The position numbers were made by a program, and so were the translations under genes. Of a DNA stretch of 64,000 nucleotides, positions 1 through 10,014 are shown one piece after another. Origin of the DNA: Aureimonas pseudogalii (lineage in GTDB: Bacteria; Pseudomonadota; Alphaproteobacteria; Rhizobiales; Rhizobiaceae); NCBI RefSeq assembly GCF_014196835.1, contig NZ_JACIEK010000006.1:124001-188000 (forward strand), written 5' to 3'. Within the stretch, counting starts at the first letter, position 1, and each line of letters begins with the position of its first letter. Under the pieces are notes generated by a model. The model searched no databases and had not been told where the DNA came from. It saw nothing but the letters and a program-made list of their open reading frames with translations.

Positions 1-124
1 AGACGAGGTCGTACATTTCGCGTGAGAAGAAGAAGGTGCCGAGGTTCCAATCGTGCGAGGCGAGAACGAACCACGCGACGAGAAACGAGATCGGCGCGAA
101 CCAGAGGCCGAGCAGCCAGCGCAT
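1..124 (-). CDS. DUF6105-like small membrane protein, 3' end beyond window
   Basis: The reading frame starts at the ATG at 124 and is open to the left window edge, giving 41 residues that begin MRWLLGLWFAPISF. The N-terminus is one hydrophobic segment (about residues 3-24), followed by a polar stretch ending in SREMYDLV. This pattern resembles the DUF6105 family of small Hyphomicrobiales membrane proteins; I recognise the pattern but cannot confirm it. The ATG shares one base with the stop of the upstream membrane gene (TGATG), so the two are probably translationally coupled. The function is unknown and the C-terminus is not visible. Confidence 0.6.
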   Translation of the reverse strand, partial: MRWLLGLWFAPISFLVAWFVLASHDWNLGTFFFSREMYDLV

Positions 125-651
125 CAGACTTCGCCCGCCGAAGTGTCCGGCGTCTTCATGTACCGGTCTTGACGCTCCCGAGGGATCGAGGCCTCGATCT
201 CCAGCAACGCCTTGCGGAAGGCGAGATCATCCTCCTCGTCATCGGGCGCATGGACGACCGTATCGAACCCGAGCGCGAGAAGGCTGAGCGCCACCGACCA
301 GAGGGCGAGGTCGATTCGATCGAAGACGTTGGCGAAGGGTTCTCCGAAGAGGAGACCCGCAACCACCATGCTCGTCGCGATGCCGATGCCGCCGAAGGCC
401 AGAACCTCGCCCATCCGAACGCGCCGCTCGTCGGCCGTGTTGAGCATGGCGAGGGCGCACGCCAGCAGCGCGGCCGTCCCGAGCATGACGACGGCGATGA
501 AGACGCCGCGCATGCCCTGCCCGGCGGGCGCTTCGAGCGCATGCCCCAGCAGCGTCGACTTCCCTGCAAGGCCAGCCAGTTCCGACAGGCCGGTGACGCC
601 GAGGAAGCCCAGCCACAAACTCAACGCGAAATTCGTCGGCAATCTTGCCAT
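124..651 (-). CDS. Hypothetical four-helix membrane protein
   Basis: This encodes 175 residues with four hydrophobic stretches (about residues 8-30, 46-70, 82-103 and 114-130) and an acidic cytoplasmic-looking tail rich in Asp and Glu (PDDEEDD). I do not recognise a named family. It is followed by the DUF6105-like gene with a one-base overlap and is divergent from pyrB. The reading frame is supported by hydrophobic periodicity and by coupling to its neighbour. The plus-strand frame through the same bases is Arg-rich and looks like a shadow. Confidence 0.65.
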   Translation of the reverse strand: MARLPTNFALSLWLGFLGVTGLSELAGLAGKSTLLGHALEAPAGQGMRGVFIAVVMLGTAALLACALAMLNTADERRVRMGEVLAFGGIGIATSMVVAGLLFGEPFANVFDRIDLALWSVALSLLALGFDTVVHAPDDEEDDLAFRKALLEIEASIPRERQDRYMKTPDTSAGEV

Positions 652-807
652 GGTCGCACCCTCGCCAGCGTTAACAAATCGTAAACGCCAAACTCCGCGT
701 TTCGGCTGCCGCTCGCAACGGAAAGACTTTCTTAGGGTTAACGAGCGCTGCGTAGCGCTCTGCCGCCGCTTGTGAGGAGGACCGGTTTCTCCTATAGGCG
801 GACCTCG

Positions 808-1764
808 ATGTCAGCGCCCTCTCCCACTCCGTCCGCCGCCCGTCGACACCTTCTCGGCATTGCCGGTCTGTCGCTTCCCGACATCCATGGTCTGATGGAT
901 CTTGCCGAGAGCGAGGTCGCCGTGAGCCTCGGGCGCGACAAGAAGAAGGCGGCCCTCAAGGGGCGCACGCAGATCAACCTGTTCTTCGAGGCCTCCACGC
1001 GCACGCAGGCCTCGTTCGAGCTGGCCGGCAAGCGTCTCGGCGCCGACGTCATGAACATGTCGGTGGCGAACTCTTCGGTGAAGAAGGGCGAGACGCTCAT
1101 CGACACCGCGATGACGCTGAACGCGATGCGGCCCGACATTCTCGTGGTGCGCCACCACGCCGCCGGCGCCGTCGCGCTGCTGGCGCAGAAGGTTGGCTGC
1201 TCGGTCGTCAATGCTGGCGACGGCGCGCACGAGCACCCGACGCAGGCGCTGCTCGACGCCCTCACCATCCGGCGACACAAAGGCCGTGTCGCGCGCCTCG
1301 TGGTCGCGATCTGCGGCGACGTCCTTCACAGCCGGGTGGCGCGTTCCAACATCCTGCTGCTGAACGCCCTCGGCGCCGACGTGCGCGTCGTCGCCCCGTC
1401 CACCCTGCTGCCCGCCGGCATCGAGGAGATGGGTGTGCGCGTCTTCCGCCGCATGGAAGACGGGCTCGCGGGCGCCGACGTCGTGATGATGCTGCGGCTG
1501 CAGCGCGAGCGCATGGAGGGCTCGTTCGTGCCCTCGGTGCGCGAGTATTTCCGCTTCTTCGGCCTCGACGCGCAGAAGCTTAGCCACGCCAAGCCCGACG
1601 CGCTGGTGATGCATCCGGGCCCGATGAACCGCGGCGTCGAGATCGCGTCGGAGATCGCGGACGGGCCGCAGAGCGTCATCGAGGAACAGGTCGAGATGGG
1701 GGTCGCCGTGCGGATGGCCGTGATGGAATGGCTGATCGGCGACCATTCGGAGGCCTCACGATGA
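808..1764 (+). CDS. pyrB: Aspartate carbamoyltransferase catalytic subunit
   Basis: PyrB condenses carbamoyl phosphate with aspartate to carbamoyl-aspartate, the committed step of pyrimidine synthesis, in the cytoplasm. The 318-residue product has the carbamoyl-phosphate loop STRT (about residue 63), HPTQ in the hinge region and the C-terminal [10 protein letters not shown] aspartate-binding signature. The ATG at 808 is preferred over an upstream GTG at 772 because family members begin shortly before the RRHLLGI segment. However, the best Shine-Dalgarno-like GGAGG (776-780) is far upstream, so the start is not certain. The stop overlaps the pyrC' start as ATGA. It is the first gene of a long plus-strand chain. 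Confidence 0.96.
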   Translation: MSAPSPTPSAARRHLLGIAGLSLPDIHGLMDLAESEVAVSLGRDKKKAALKGRTQINLFFEASTRTQASFELAGKRLGADVMNMSVANSSVKKGETLIDTAMTLNAMRPDILVVRHHAAGAVALLAQKVGCSVVNAGDGAHEHPTQALLDALTIRRHKGRVARLVVAICGDVLHSRVARSNILLLNALGADVRVVAPSTLLPAGIEEMGVRVFRRMEDGLAGADVVMMLRLQRERMEGSFVPSVREYFRFFGLDAQKLSHAKPDALVMHPGPMNRGVEIASEIADGPQSVIEEQVEMGVAVRMAVMEWLIGDHSEASR

Positions 1765-3080
1765 GCGCCCAGCGTCCCGTCATTGTCGAGAACGTCCGGA
1801 TCCTCGACCCCTCGCGCGGCCTCGATGCGGCAGGAACGCTCATCGCGATCGACGGCGTGATCGCGGCATCCGGACCCGACGCCCTGAACCACGGCCGGCC
1901 CGACGATGCGGAGATCGTCGACGGCCGCGGCCTGCTGCTCATTCCCGGCCTCGTCGATGCGCGCGTCTTCATCGGCGAGCCCGGCGGCGAGCACCGCGAG
2001 ACGATCCGCTCGGTCGGCCGGGCCGCGGCCGCGGGCGGGGTGACGTCGATCCTCACCATGCCCGACACCGATCCGGTGATCGACGACGTGGCGCTGGCGC
2101 AGTTCGTGATGCGCACGGCGCGCGAGACCGCGGCGATCAACGTCTTTCCCTCGGCGGCGCTGACGAAGGGGCTGGCGGGGCGCGAGATGACCGAGATCGG
2201 CATCCTCGCCGAGGCCGGCGTGCCCGCCTTCACGGACGGTCGGCGGACGCTCGCGAACAGCGGCCTGATCCGCCGCATCATGACCTATATCCGCGACTTC
2301 GACGCGCTGTTCATGCACGAGACGCAGGACGCCGATCTCACCGGCGCTGGCGTGATGAATGAAGGCCTTCTCGCCTCGTGGCTGGGTCTGCCCGGCATCC
2401 CTTGCGAGGCCGAGGTCATTCCGCTCGAGCGCGACCTGCGCCTCGCCGCGCTGACGCGCTGCCGATACCATGCGGCCAAGCTCTCCACCGCGCTGTCGCT
2501 GGCCGCGATGCGCCGGGCGAAAGTCGAAGGCGTGCATGCCACGGCGGGCGTGTCGATCAACCACCTCTCGCTCAACGAGAACGACATCGGCGAGTACCGG
2601 ACCTTCTTCCGTCTGTCGCCGCCGCTGCGCTCGGAGGACGATCGGCAGGCGATGATCGACGGTCTGGCCGACGGTACGATCGACATCATCGTCTCATCGC
2701 ACGACCCGCAGGATGCCGACGGCAAACGCCGGCCCTTCGCCGACGCGGAGGCCGGCGCCATCGGGCTGGAAACGCTGCTGCCCGCCGCCTTGCGGCTGCA
2801 TCACTCCGACCGCGTGCCTCTGGCGCGGATCGTCGAGGCGATGACGACGGCACCCGCCAAACTTCTCAAGCTCGATCGCGGCACGCTGCAGGTCGGGCGC
2901 CCCGCCGATTTCGCGCTGGTGGATCTCGACGCGCCGTTCCTGTTCGACAAGTCGCGCATCCGCTCGCGTTCCAAGAACACGGCCTTCGAGAACGCTCGTT
3001 TCCAGGGCGAGGTCGTGCGGACCGTGGTCGCCGGGCGGACCGTTTTCGGTGGCGACCCAACGGAAGGCGAGAGGCGATGA
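1761..3080 (+). CDS. pyrC: Dihydroorotase homologue with degraded metal site (PyrC'-type)
   Basis: This is a 439-residue amidohydrolase-fold protein of the class I dihydroorotase family. The ATG at 1761 overlaps the pyrB stop. The family signature PGLVD-x-H-x-H is here PGLVDARVF, so both metal-binding histidines are absent. The later H-x-x-H-[LIV]-S-T segment reads YHAAKLST, losing a second ligand, and the catalytic DHAPH motif is SSHDPQ. The helical GLET segment is kept. In pseudomonads such degenerate PyrC' chains are inactive but needed for PyrB assembly; the overlap with pyrB suggests the same structural role here. A catalytically intact pyrC should lie elsewhere in the genome. Confidence 0.9.
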   Translation: MSAQRPVIVENVRILDPSRGLDAAGTLIAIDGVIAASGPDALNHGRPDDAEIVDGRGLLLIPGLVDARVFIGEPGGEHRETIRSVGRAAAAGGVTSILTMPDTDPVIDDVALAQFVMRTARETAAINVFPSAALTKGLAGREMTEIGILAEAGVPAFTDGRRTLANSGLIRRIMTYIRDFDALFMHETQDADLTGAGVMNEGLLASWLGLPGIPCEAEVIPLERDLRLAALTRCRYHAAKLSTALSLAAMRRAKVEGVHATAGVSINHLSLNENDIGEYRTFFRLSPPLRSEDDRQAMIDGLADGTIDIIVSSHDPQDADGKRRPFADAEAGAIGLETLLPAALRLHHSDRVPLARIVEAMTTAPAKLLKLDRGTLQVGRPADFALVDLDAPFLFDKSRIRSRSKNTAFENARFQGEVVRTVVAGRTVFGGDPTEGERR

Positions 3081-3691
3081 GCGAGTTTCAGGGCTTCTTC
3101 GCCGAACCCCTTCCGCTGCTGGTCGCCTTGATCGGCGGCTATCTTTGCGGCACGATCGCCTTCGGCCTGATCCTGACGAAGGCGTTCGGCCTCGGAGACC
3201 TGCGGTCCATCGGCTCGGGCAATATCGGCGCCACAAACGTGCTGCGCACCGGCAACAAGAAGGTGGCCGCGCTGACGCTGCTCGGCGATCTCCTGAAGGC
3301 GACGGTCCCCATCCTCATTGCGTGGCGCTGGGGCGCATCCGCGGCGGCCGTAGCGGGGTTCGGGGCGTTTCTCGGACACCTCTTTCCGGTCTGGCTCGGC
3401 TTTCGCGGCGGCAAGGGCGTCGCGACCTATATCGGCGTCCTCCTCGGCTTCGCGCCGGTCGGCGTCCTCGTCTTCGCCGCGGTCTGGCTCGGCATGGCGA
3501 AGCTGTTCCGCTATTCCTCGCTCGCGGCGCTCACGGCCACGCTGGTGGTGCCCATCGCCTATCTCGCGCTCGGTGACTCGCTCGCCGCGGCGTTGACGGC
3601 CCTTCTCACAGTCTTCGTCTTCATCAAGCACGCGCCCAACATCGCGCGCCTGCGCGCCGGCACGGAAGGCAAGATCGGAGCGAAGGGCTGA
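3077..3691 (+). CDS. plsY: Glycerol-3-phosphate acyltransferase PlsY
   Basis: PlsY transfers acyl groups from acyl-phosphate to sn-glycerol-3-phosphate in the inner membrane, starting phospholipid synthesis. The 204-residue protein has five predicted membrane helices and all three cytoplasmic motifs: GSGNIGATN (about residue 40), [10 protein letters not shown] (about 110) and KHAPNIARL near the C-terminus. It starts by ATGA overlap with pyrC' and is followed two bases later by dprA. Length and motifs are normal. Confidence 0.96.
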   Translation: MSEFQGFFAEPLPLLVALIGGYLCGTIAFGLILTKAFGLGDLRSIGSGNIGATNVLRTGNKKVAALTLLGDLLKATVPILIAWRWGASAAAVAGFGAFLGHLFPVWLGFRGGKGVATYIGVLLGFAPVGVLVFAAVWLGMAKLFRYSSLAALTATLVVPIAYLALGDSLAAALTALLTVFVFIKHAPNIARLRAGTEGKIGAKG

Positions 3692-3693
3692 CG

Positions 3694-4821
3694 ATGCCGC
3701 CGAGGCGTGGCGCACCGCTGGGAGATGACGAACGTGTCGCACGCCTTCGCCTGATCCGCACCGAGAACGTCGGTCCCGTGACCTTCGCCGGCCTGCTGCG
3801 CCGCTTCGGCAGCGCAAGTGCGGCGCTCGATGCGCTTCCGGATCTCGCCGTGCGCGGCGGAACGCGGCATACACCGCGGATCCCCTCGCAGGACACTATC
3901 GACGCGGAACTTGCGCTCGCAGCCCGCTTCGGCGCCCGGTTCGTCTGCTGGGGTGAGCCCGACTACCCTCCGCTGCTGCGCGAAGCCGACGCGGCGCCGC
4001 CCGTTCTCGCCGTCATGGGGGCTCTCGCCCCGTTGCAGCAACCGGCGGTGGCGATCGTCGGCGCCCGCAATGCGTCTGCCGCCGGAGCGCGGCTGACGGC
4101 GATGTTCGCCCGCGAACTCGGCGAAGCCGGTCATGTGATCGTCTCCGGCCTGGCGCGGGGCATCGACACCGCCGCCCATGAGGCCAGCCTGCCCACCGGC
4201 ACGATCGGTGTCTTCGCCGGCGGGCTGGACAAGCCCTATCCGCGGGAGAACAAGGCGTTGATGCGCCGCATCGTGGATGGCGGCGGCTGCCTCGTCACCG
4301 AGATGCCGTTCGGCTGGGAGCCGCGCGCCGCCGACTTTCCCCGCCGCAACCGGGTGGTCGTCGGTCTGGCGGCGGGCGTCCTCGTGGTCGAGGCGGCGCT
4401 GCGTTCGGGTTCGCTCATCAGCGCGCGCCTCGCCGGCGAACTCGGCCGCCTCGTCTTCGCGGTGCCGGGCTCGCCGCTCGACCCGCGCGCCGCCGGCACG
4501 AACAGGCTGCTGAAGGACGGCGCGACGTTGACGACCGAGACCGCCGACATTCTGGAAGCGCTGTCGCCGCTCGATCCGCGCGCGCGCCGCTCGCATCCTG
4601 CGCCGGTGGAGGACGAAATCGCCGACGAGCCGGACCACGAGCCTGCGGATCGCGACCGGCGTCGCATTCTCGACGCCCTCGGCGCGACGCCCACGAGCCT
4701 CGAGGACATTCTGGCGCAGAGCGGCGCGGACCCGGCCGAGCTGCAGACCGTACTCCTCGAACTCGACCTCGCCGGACGGCTCGAGCGCCATGCCGGTGGC
4801 CGTGTCGCACTGCTTTCCTAG
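3694..4821 (+). CDS. dprA: DNA-processing protein DprA (Smf)
   Basis: DprA binds incoming single-stranded DNA and loads RecA during natural transformation. The 375-residue product has a short N-terminal helical region, then the Rossmann-like DprA core with VAIVGARNAS (about residue 112), VSGLARGIDTAAH, the RRNRVVVGLA segment and SGSLISARLA, and a C-terminal winged-helix-like region (about 315-375). It begins two bases after plsY and ends 141 bases before topA. This gene is common in bacteria not known to be competent, so presence alone does not prove transformation. Confidence 0.95.
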   Translation: MPPRRGAPLGDDERVARLRLIRTENVGPVTFAGLLRRFGSASAALDALPDLAVRGGTRHTPRIPSQDTIDAELALAARFGARFVCWGEPDYPPLLREADAAPPVLAVMGALAPLQQPAVAIVGARNASAAGARLTAMFARELGEAGHVIVSGLARGIDTAAHEASLPTGTIGVFAGGLDKPYPRENKALMRRIVDGGGCLVTEMPFGWEPRAADFPRRNRVVVGLAAGVLVVEAALRSGSLISARLAGELGRLVFAVPGSPLDPRAAGTNRLLKDGATLTTETADILEALSPLDPRARRSHPAPVEDEIADEPDHEPADRDRRRILDALGATPTSLEDILAQSGADPAELQTVLLELDLAGRLERHAGGRVALLS

Positions 4822-4962
4822 ACCCTTCGGCAGTGGCTCCTGCGAAGGCACCACGGGACGGCCGGGGTTGACCGCCGCGCTCCGGCTGTCCATGTGAACG
4901 AAGACAATTCCCGGCACGGCGCCGTTCGGCCGCCCCTGCCCGCTCCCCAGGACCAACGCCTC

Positions 4963-7731
4963 ATGGATCTCGTCATCGTCGAATCGCCGGCCAAAGCGAA
5001 GACGATCAACAAGTATCTCGGCAGCAACTACAAGGTGCTGGCGTCGTTCGGTCACGTGCGGGATCTGCCGGCGAAGGATGGTTCGGTTCGCCCGGACGAG
5101 GACTTCTCGATGGACTGGGAGGTCGACAAGCCCTCCCAGAAGCGCCTGAGCGACATCGCCACCGCCCTGAAGTCGTCCGATCGCCTGATTCTCGCGACCG
5201 ATCCGGATCGCGAGGGCGAGGCGATCTCCTGGCATGTGCTGGAGGTTCTGAAGCAGAAGAAGGTGCTGAAAGACAAGCCTGTCAGCCGCGTCGTCTTCAA
5301 CGCCATTACCAAGAAGGCCGTGCTCGACGCGATGGAGAACCCACGCGAGATCGACGTGCCGCTGGTGGACGCCTATCTGGCGCGCCGCGCGCTCGACTAT
5401 CTCGTCGGCTTCACGCTGTCGCCTGTGCTGTGGCGCAAGCTGCCCGGCGCCCGCTCGGCCGGTCGCGTGCAGTCTGTGGCCCTGCGCCTCGTCTGCGATC
5501 GCGAGGCGGAGATCGAGCGCTTCAAGACCGATGAATACTGGCAGATCGCCGCCAAGCTCTCGACGCCGCGCGACGAAGAGTTCGTGGCGCGGCTGACCTC
5601 GTTCGAGGGCGAGAAGCTCGGGCGCCTGTCGATCGGCAACGAGACGCGCGCCTTCGAGATCCGTGACATGCTGAACGGCGCCTCGTTCCAGGCGGCGAGC
5701 GTCGAGGCCAAGCCGACGCGCCGCAATCCCGGCCCGCCCTTCACCACCTCCACCCTGCAGCAGGCGGCCTCCGCCAAGCTCGGCTTCAACGCCTCGCGCA
5801 CCATGCAGGTGGCGCAGCGCCTCTATGAGGGCATGGACATCGGCGGCGAGACCGTCGGTCTCATCACCTACATGCGAACCGACGGCGTGCAGATGGCGCC
5901 GGAGGCGATCGACGAGGCGCGCGCCGCCATCGGCAAGACCTTCGGCGCGCGCTTCGTGCCCGAGAAGGCGCGCCTCTACACGACGAAGGCGAAGAACGCG
6001 CAGGAGGCCCACGAGGCCATTCGCCCGACGAGCTTCGACCGGCACCCGAAGGACATGGAGGCCTTCCTCGACCGCGACCAGGCACGGCTCTACGACCTCG
6101 TGTGGAAGCGGGCGATCGCCAGCCAGATGGCGTCGGCCGAGATCGAGCGCACGACGGCCGAGATCACCGCCGAGAACGGTGGACGCCGTGCGACGCTGCG
6201 GGCCACCGGCTCGGTGGTGCGCTTCGAGGGGTTCCTCGGCGCCTATCAGGAACATCGCGACGATTCGAAGACGCCGGACGCAGCAGCCGCCGCCGAGGAG
6301 GAGGACGATGCGGCTCGCCTGCCTGAGATCGTGGCGCGCGAATCGCTGAAGAAGCGCGCCGTCGAGCCGACGCAGCACTTCACCGAGCCGCCGCCGCGCT
6401 TCTCGGAAGCCTCGCTGATCAAGCGCATGGAAGAACTCGGCATCGGCCGTCCTTCCACCTACGCCGCGACGCTCAAGACGCTCGAAGACCGGCAGTATAT
6501 AGTTCAGGACAAGCGCAAGCTCTTCCCGGATTCGAAGGGCCGGCTGGTCACGGCCTTCCTGCACAATTTCTTCGAGAAGTACGTCGAATACGATTTCACG
6601 GCCGATCTCGAAGGCAAGCTCGACGGCATATCGGCGGGCGAACTCGCCTGGAAGGACGTGCTGCGCGAGTTCTGGACGGATTTCTCGGCGCAGGTCGACG
6701 GCACCAAGGAACTGCGCGTCACCGACGTGCTCGACGCCCTGAACGAGGAACTGGCGCCGCTCGTCTTCCCGGATCGCGGCGACGGCTCGAACCCGCGAGC
6801 CTGTCCGCGCTGCGGCGAAGGCAAGCTCAGCCTCAAGCTCGGCAAATTCGGCGCCTTCGTCGGCTGCTCGAACTATCCCGAATGCGGCTTCACCCGTCAG
6901 CTCGGCACCAACCTTCAGGCCGAAGGCGTCGAGGGCGACGGCTCGAACGAACCGAAGACGCTCGGCGTCGATCCCGATTCCAGCGAGCCGGTGACGCTGC
7001 GCTCCGGTCGATTCGGACCTTACGTCCAGCGCGGTGACGGCAAGGAAGCCAAGCGCTCGTCGATCCCGAAGGGCTGGCAGGTCTCCGACATCGACTTCGA
7101 TAAGGCGATGCAACTCCTCTCGCTGCCGCGCGAGGTCGGTTTGCATCCCGAAACCGGCAAGCCGATCCTCGCCGGGCTCGGGCGCTATGGTCCGTTCCTG
7201 CAGCACGACGGCGCCTATGCCAACCTCGAGACGATCGAGGACGTGCTGACGGTTGGCCTCAACCGGGCCGTGACCGTGATTGCCGAGAAAAAGGAACGCG
7301 GTGGCCGCGGTCGCTCGACTCCGGCAGCACTCGCGACCCTCGGCGAGCACCCAGCCTTCGGCGGTGAGATCACGGTGCGCGAGGGCCGGTTCGGGCCTTA
7401 CGTGAACGTTGGCAAGATCAATGCGACCTTGCCGAAGAGCAAGGACCCGGCGTCGGTGACGCTGGAAGAGGCGATCCAGCTTCTGAACGAGCGTGCCGAG
7501 AAGACCGGGACGACGCCGAAGAAGGCTTCGGCCAAGAAGCCCGCCGCCAAGAAGACGGCGACGAAGGCGAAGGCCAAGGGCGATGCGGCGGAAGGCGAGG
7601 CCACGCCGGCGAAGAAGCCGGCGGCTCGACGTGCACCGGCCAAGGCTGCAGCCGCACCGGCGCCCGCTCCGAAGGCGCCGCCAAAAACCGAACTGATCAA
7701 GGCCCCGAAGGCCAAGGCCAAGGCAGACTAG
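4963..7731 (+). CDS. topA: DNA topoisomerase I
   Basis: Type IA topoisomerase that relaxes negative supercoils. The chosen ATG at 4963 opens directly with the Toprim motif VIVESPAKAKTI; a GTG at 4894 would add 23 residues without family support. The chain of 922 residues shows the Toprim acidic motif DPDREGEAISWH, the active-site tyrosine in LITYMRTDG, a four-cysteine zinc finger (CPRCG with CSNYPECG), further C-terminal Top1 repeats (each with a GRFGPYV-like segment) and a Lys/Ala/Pro-rich tail of about 80 residues. The basic tail resembles histone-H1-like extensions seen in other high-GC bacteria and probably aids DNA binding. Confidence 0.97.
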   Translation: MDLVIVESPAKAKTINKYLGSNYKVLASFGHVRDLPAKDGSVRPDEDFSMDWEVDKPSQKRLSDIATALKSSDRLILATDPDREGEAISWHVLEVLKQKKVLKDKPVSRVVFNAITKKAVLDAMENPREIDVPLVDAYLARRALDYLVGFTLSPVLWRKLPGARSAGRVQSVALRLVCDREAEIERFKTDEYWQIAAKLSTPRDEEFVARLTSFEGEKLGRLSIGNETRAFEIRDMLNGASFQAASVEAKPTRRNPGPPFTTSTLQQAASAKLGFNASRTMQVAQRLYEGMDIGGETVGLITYMRTDGVQMAPEAIDEARAAIGKTFGARFVPEKARLYTTKAKNAQEAHEAIRPTSFDRHPKDMEAFLDRDQARLYDLVWKRAIASQMASAEIERTTAEITAENGGRRATLRATGSVVRFEGFLGAYQEHRDDSKTPDAAAAAEEEDDAARLPEIVARESLKKRAVEPTQHFTEPPPRFSEASLIKRMEELGIGRPSTYAATLKTLEDRQYIVQDKRKLFPDSKGRLVTAFLHNFFEKYVEYDFTADLEGKLDGISAGELAWKDVLREFWTDFSAQVDGTKELRVTDVLDALNEELAPLVFPDRGDGSNPRACPRCGEGKLSLKLGKFGAFVGCSNYPECGFTRQLGTNLQAEGVEGDGSNEPKTLGVDPDSSEPVTLRSGRFGPYVQRGDGKEAKRSSIPKGWQVSDIDFDKAMQLLSLPREVGLHPETGKPILAGLGRYGPFLQHDGAYANLETIEDVLTVGLNRAVTVIAEKKERGGRGRSTPAALATLGEHPAFGGEITVREGRFGPYVNVGKINATLPKSKDPASVTLEEAIQLLNERAEKTGTTPKKASAKKPAAKKTATKAKAKGDAAEGEATPAKKPAARRAPAKAAAAPAPAPKAPPKTELIKAPKAKAKAD

Positions 7732-7740
7732 GACGACACG

Positions 7741-10014
7741 ATGGCACGACGGGCGAAACCGACCTCGGACACTCGCTCGCTCAGCCGGGAAGCGGTTCTG
7801 CGCTTCGTGGCGGAGAACCCCGACCTAGCCACCAAGCGCGATCTCGCCGACGCCTTCGGCGTGAAAGGCGAGGCTCGCGTCCTCCTCAAGGACATCATCG
7901 CCGACCTGCAGGCCGAGGGCGTGCTGCAGGGCAGCCGCAAGCGCTTCTCGCAGCCTGGCGTACGTCCCGCCGTCTCGCTCGTCGACATCCGGGCTCGCGA
8001 CGACGACGGCGGCCTGCTCGGCGATCCCGTGGATTGGAACGAGAGTGAACTCGGTGCCCGTCCGCGCTTCCGCATCGCTTCCACCGGCCCGTTCTCCGCG
8101 GCCGGCATCGGCGACCGCGTGCTGGCCGAACTCGACTACGAGGCCGCCGGCGGGCCCAAGGCCAAGGTCGTCCGCCTGTTGGAACGCAAGGGCGCGCGGA
8201 CTCTCGGCGTCTTCCGGGCGACGCCGGGCGGCGGCGGTCGGGTGGAGCCGGTGGAGCGGCGCCAGCTCGAATACATCGTGCAGCCTGGCGACACGCGCAG
8301 CGCCAAGGACGGCGATCTCGTGGAGGTCGAGCCGCGTGCAAAGAGCCGGTCCGGCCTGCCGCAGGGCAGCGTTGCCGAGGTGGTGGGCTCGCTGCGTTCG
8401 GAACGCGCCATCTCGACGATCGCGCTCCACGCACATTCGATCCCGCACGTCTTCCCGAAGGCGGTGCTGGACGAAGCCGAGATCGCCGGTCCCGCGACGA
8501 TGGAAGACCGCGAAGACTGGCGCGACCTGCCGCTCGTGACCATCGACCCCCGCGACGCCAAGGACCATGACGACGCAGTCCACGCCCGCCCGGACGACGA
8601 TCCGTCGAACCCCGGCGGCCATGTCGTGACCGTCGCGATCGCGGACGTCTCCTGGTACGTGCGGCCCGGCACCCGGCTCGACGCGGAGGCCAAGCTGCGC
8701 GGCAACTCGGTCTACTTCCCCGATCGGGTGGTGCCGATGCTGCCCGAGCGGATCTCCAACGATCTCTGCTCTCTTCGCGAGAAGGTGGACCGTCCGGCCT
8801 TGGCAGTGCGAATGGTGTTCGACGCACGAGGCGAGAAGCGACGCCACGAGTTCCACCGCATCATGATGCGCTCGCACGCCAAGCTCGCCTATCAGGACGC
8901 GCAGGCGGCGATCGACGGCACGCCGAACGAGGTGGATCCCGGCATCGTCGAGACCGTGCTGCGTCCGCTCTGGGTCGCCTACGCCGCGCTGAAGCGCGGG
9001 CGGGCCGAGCGCCAACCGCTGGAACTCGACCTGCCCGAGCGCAAGATCGTGTTGACGCCGGACGGGCAGGTCGATCGCGTGACGATCCCCGAGCGGCTCG
9101 ACGCGCACAAGCTCATCGAAGAATGCATGATCCAGGCGAACGTCGCCGCGGCCGAGGCGCTGGAACAGAAGCGCCAAGCGCTGATCTACCGCGCGCACGA
9201 TGCGCCCTCGATGTCGCGCCTGGAATCGCTGCGCGACTTCCTGCGCACGCTCGACCTGCCGCTCGCCAAGAGCGGTGCGCTTCGTCCGGCGCATTTCAAC
9301 GGCATCCTCGCGGCGGTGAAGGACACCGACCACGAAAGCCTCGTCAACGAGGTGGTGCTGCGCTCGCAGAGCCAGGCGAGCTATTCGCCGGAAAACATCG
9401 GGCATTTCGGGTTGAACCTGATGCGCTACGCGCATTTCACTTCGCCCATTCGCCGCTACGCCGATCTCGTCGTGCACCGCGCGCTCGTCACGGCGCTCGG
9501 GCTTGGCGCCGGCGGCCTCAGCCGCGAGGAAGAGGACCAACTCGAGCAGACGGCCGACGAGATCAGCCGGGCGGAACGGCGCGCCATGGCCGCCGAACGC
9601 GACACGGTGGACCGGCTGATCGCGCATCATCTGGCCGAACGCGTCGGCGATGCCTTCGATGGCCGGATCGCGGGCGTCACGCAGGCTGGACTCTTTGTCC
9701 AGTTGCCGGCCTTCGGCGCGGATGGTTTCATCCCCATCTCGACACTCGGCGCAGACTATTACCACTACGACGAGATCGCGCATTCACTGGTCGGCGAACG
9801 CAGCAAGCGCGGTTTTCGCCTTGGAGACAGCGTCGAGGTGAAGCTGGTGGAAGCCATTCCGCTGGCAGGCTCGATGCGGTTCGAGATGCTGACCGAGCCG
9901 CGCGAACTCCCGGCGTCGAACGCCTCGTTCCACAAGGCGGGCCGTCGCAGCGTGAAGGCGTCGCGCCCCGGCCGAAGCGGTGGGCCCGGCGGAAAGAACA
10001 GGAAGAGACGATGA
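7741..10014 (+). CDS. rnr: Ribonuclease R
   Basis: 3'-to-5' exoribonuclease of the RNB family that degrades structured RNA in the cytoplasm. The 757-residue chain has an N-terminal winged-helix-like and cold-shock region, the RNB catalytic core with the acidic cluster TIDPRDAKDHDDAV (about residue 265-280), the HFTSPIRRYADLVVH motif, and a C-terminal S1 domain (about 635-720) followed by a basic tail. It starts nine bases after topA and overlaps the DUF983 gene as ATGA, so all three are probably co-transcribed. Confidence 0.97.
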   Translation: MARRAKPTSDTRSLSREAVLRFVAENPDLATKRDLADAFGVKGEARVLLKDIIADLQAEGVLQGSRKRFSQPGVRPAVSLVDIRARDDDGGLLGDPVDWNESELGARPRFRIASTGPFSAAGIGDRVLAELDYEAAGGPKAKVVRLLERKGARTLGVFRATPGGGGRVEPVERRQLEYIVQPGDTRSAKDGDLVEVEPRAKSRSGLPQGSVAEVVGSLRSERAISTIALHAHSIPHVFPKAVLDEAEIAGPATMEDREDWRDLPLVTIDPRDAKDHDDAVHARPDDDPSNPGGHVVTVAIADVSWYVRPGTRLDAEAKLRGNSVYFPDRVVPMLPERISNDLCSLREKVDRPALAVRMVFDARGEKRRHEFHRIMMRSHAKLAYQDAQAAIDGTPNEVDPGIVETVLRPLWVAYAALKRGRAERQPLELDLPERKIVLTPDGQVDRVTIPERLDAHKLIEECMIQANVAAAEALEQKRQALIYRAHDAPSMSRLESLRDFLRTLDLPLAKSGALRPAHFNGILAAVKDTDHESLVNEVVLRSQSQASYSPENIGHFGLNLMRYAHFTSPIRRYADLVVHRALVTALGLGAGGLSREEEDQLEQTADEISRAERRAMAAERDTVDRLIAHHLAERVGDAFDGRIAGVTQAGLFVQLPAFGADGFIPISTLGADYYHYDEIAHSLVGERSKRGFRLGDSVEVKLVEAIPLAGSMRFEMLTEPRELPASNASFHKAGRRSVKASRPGRSGGPGGKNRKRR

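Noticed and set aside
3559-7350. A 1263-codon open frame antisense to dprA and topA
   Set aside because: Its product is Arg/Leu-rich with no family motifs and mirrors third-position GC of topA. It is a typical shadow frame in high-GC DNA.
7825-9783. A 652-codon minus-strand frame across rnr
   Set aside because: No motifs and no ribosome-binding site; it is fully inside the convincing rnr gene.
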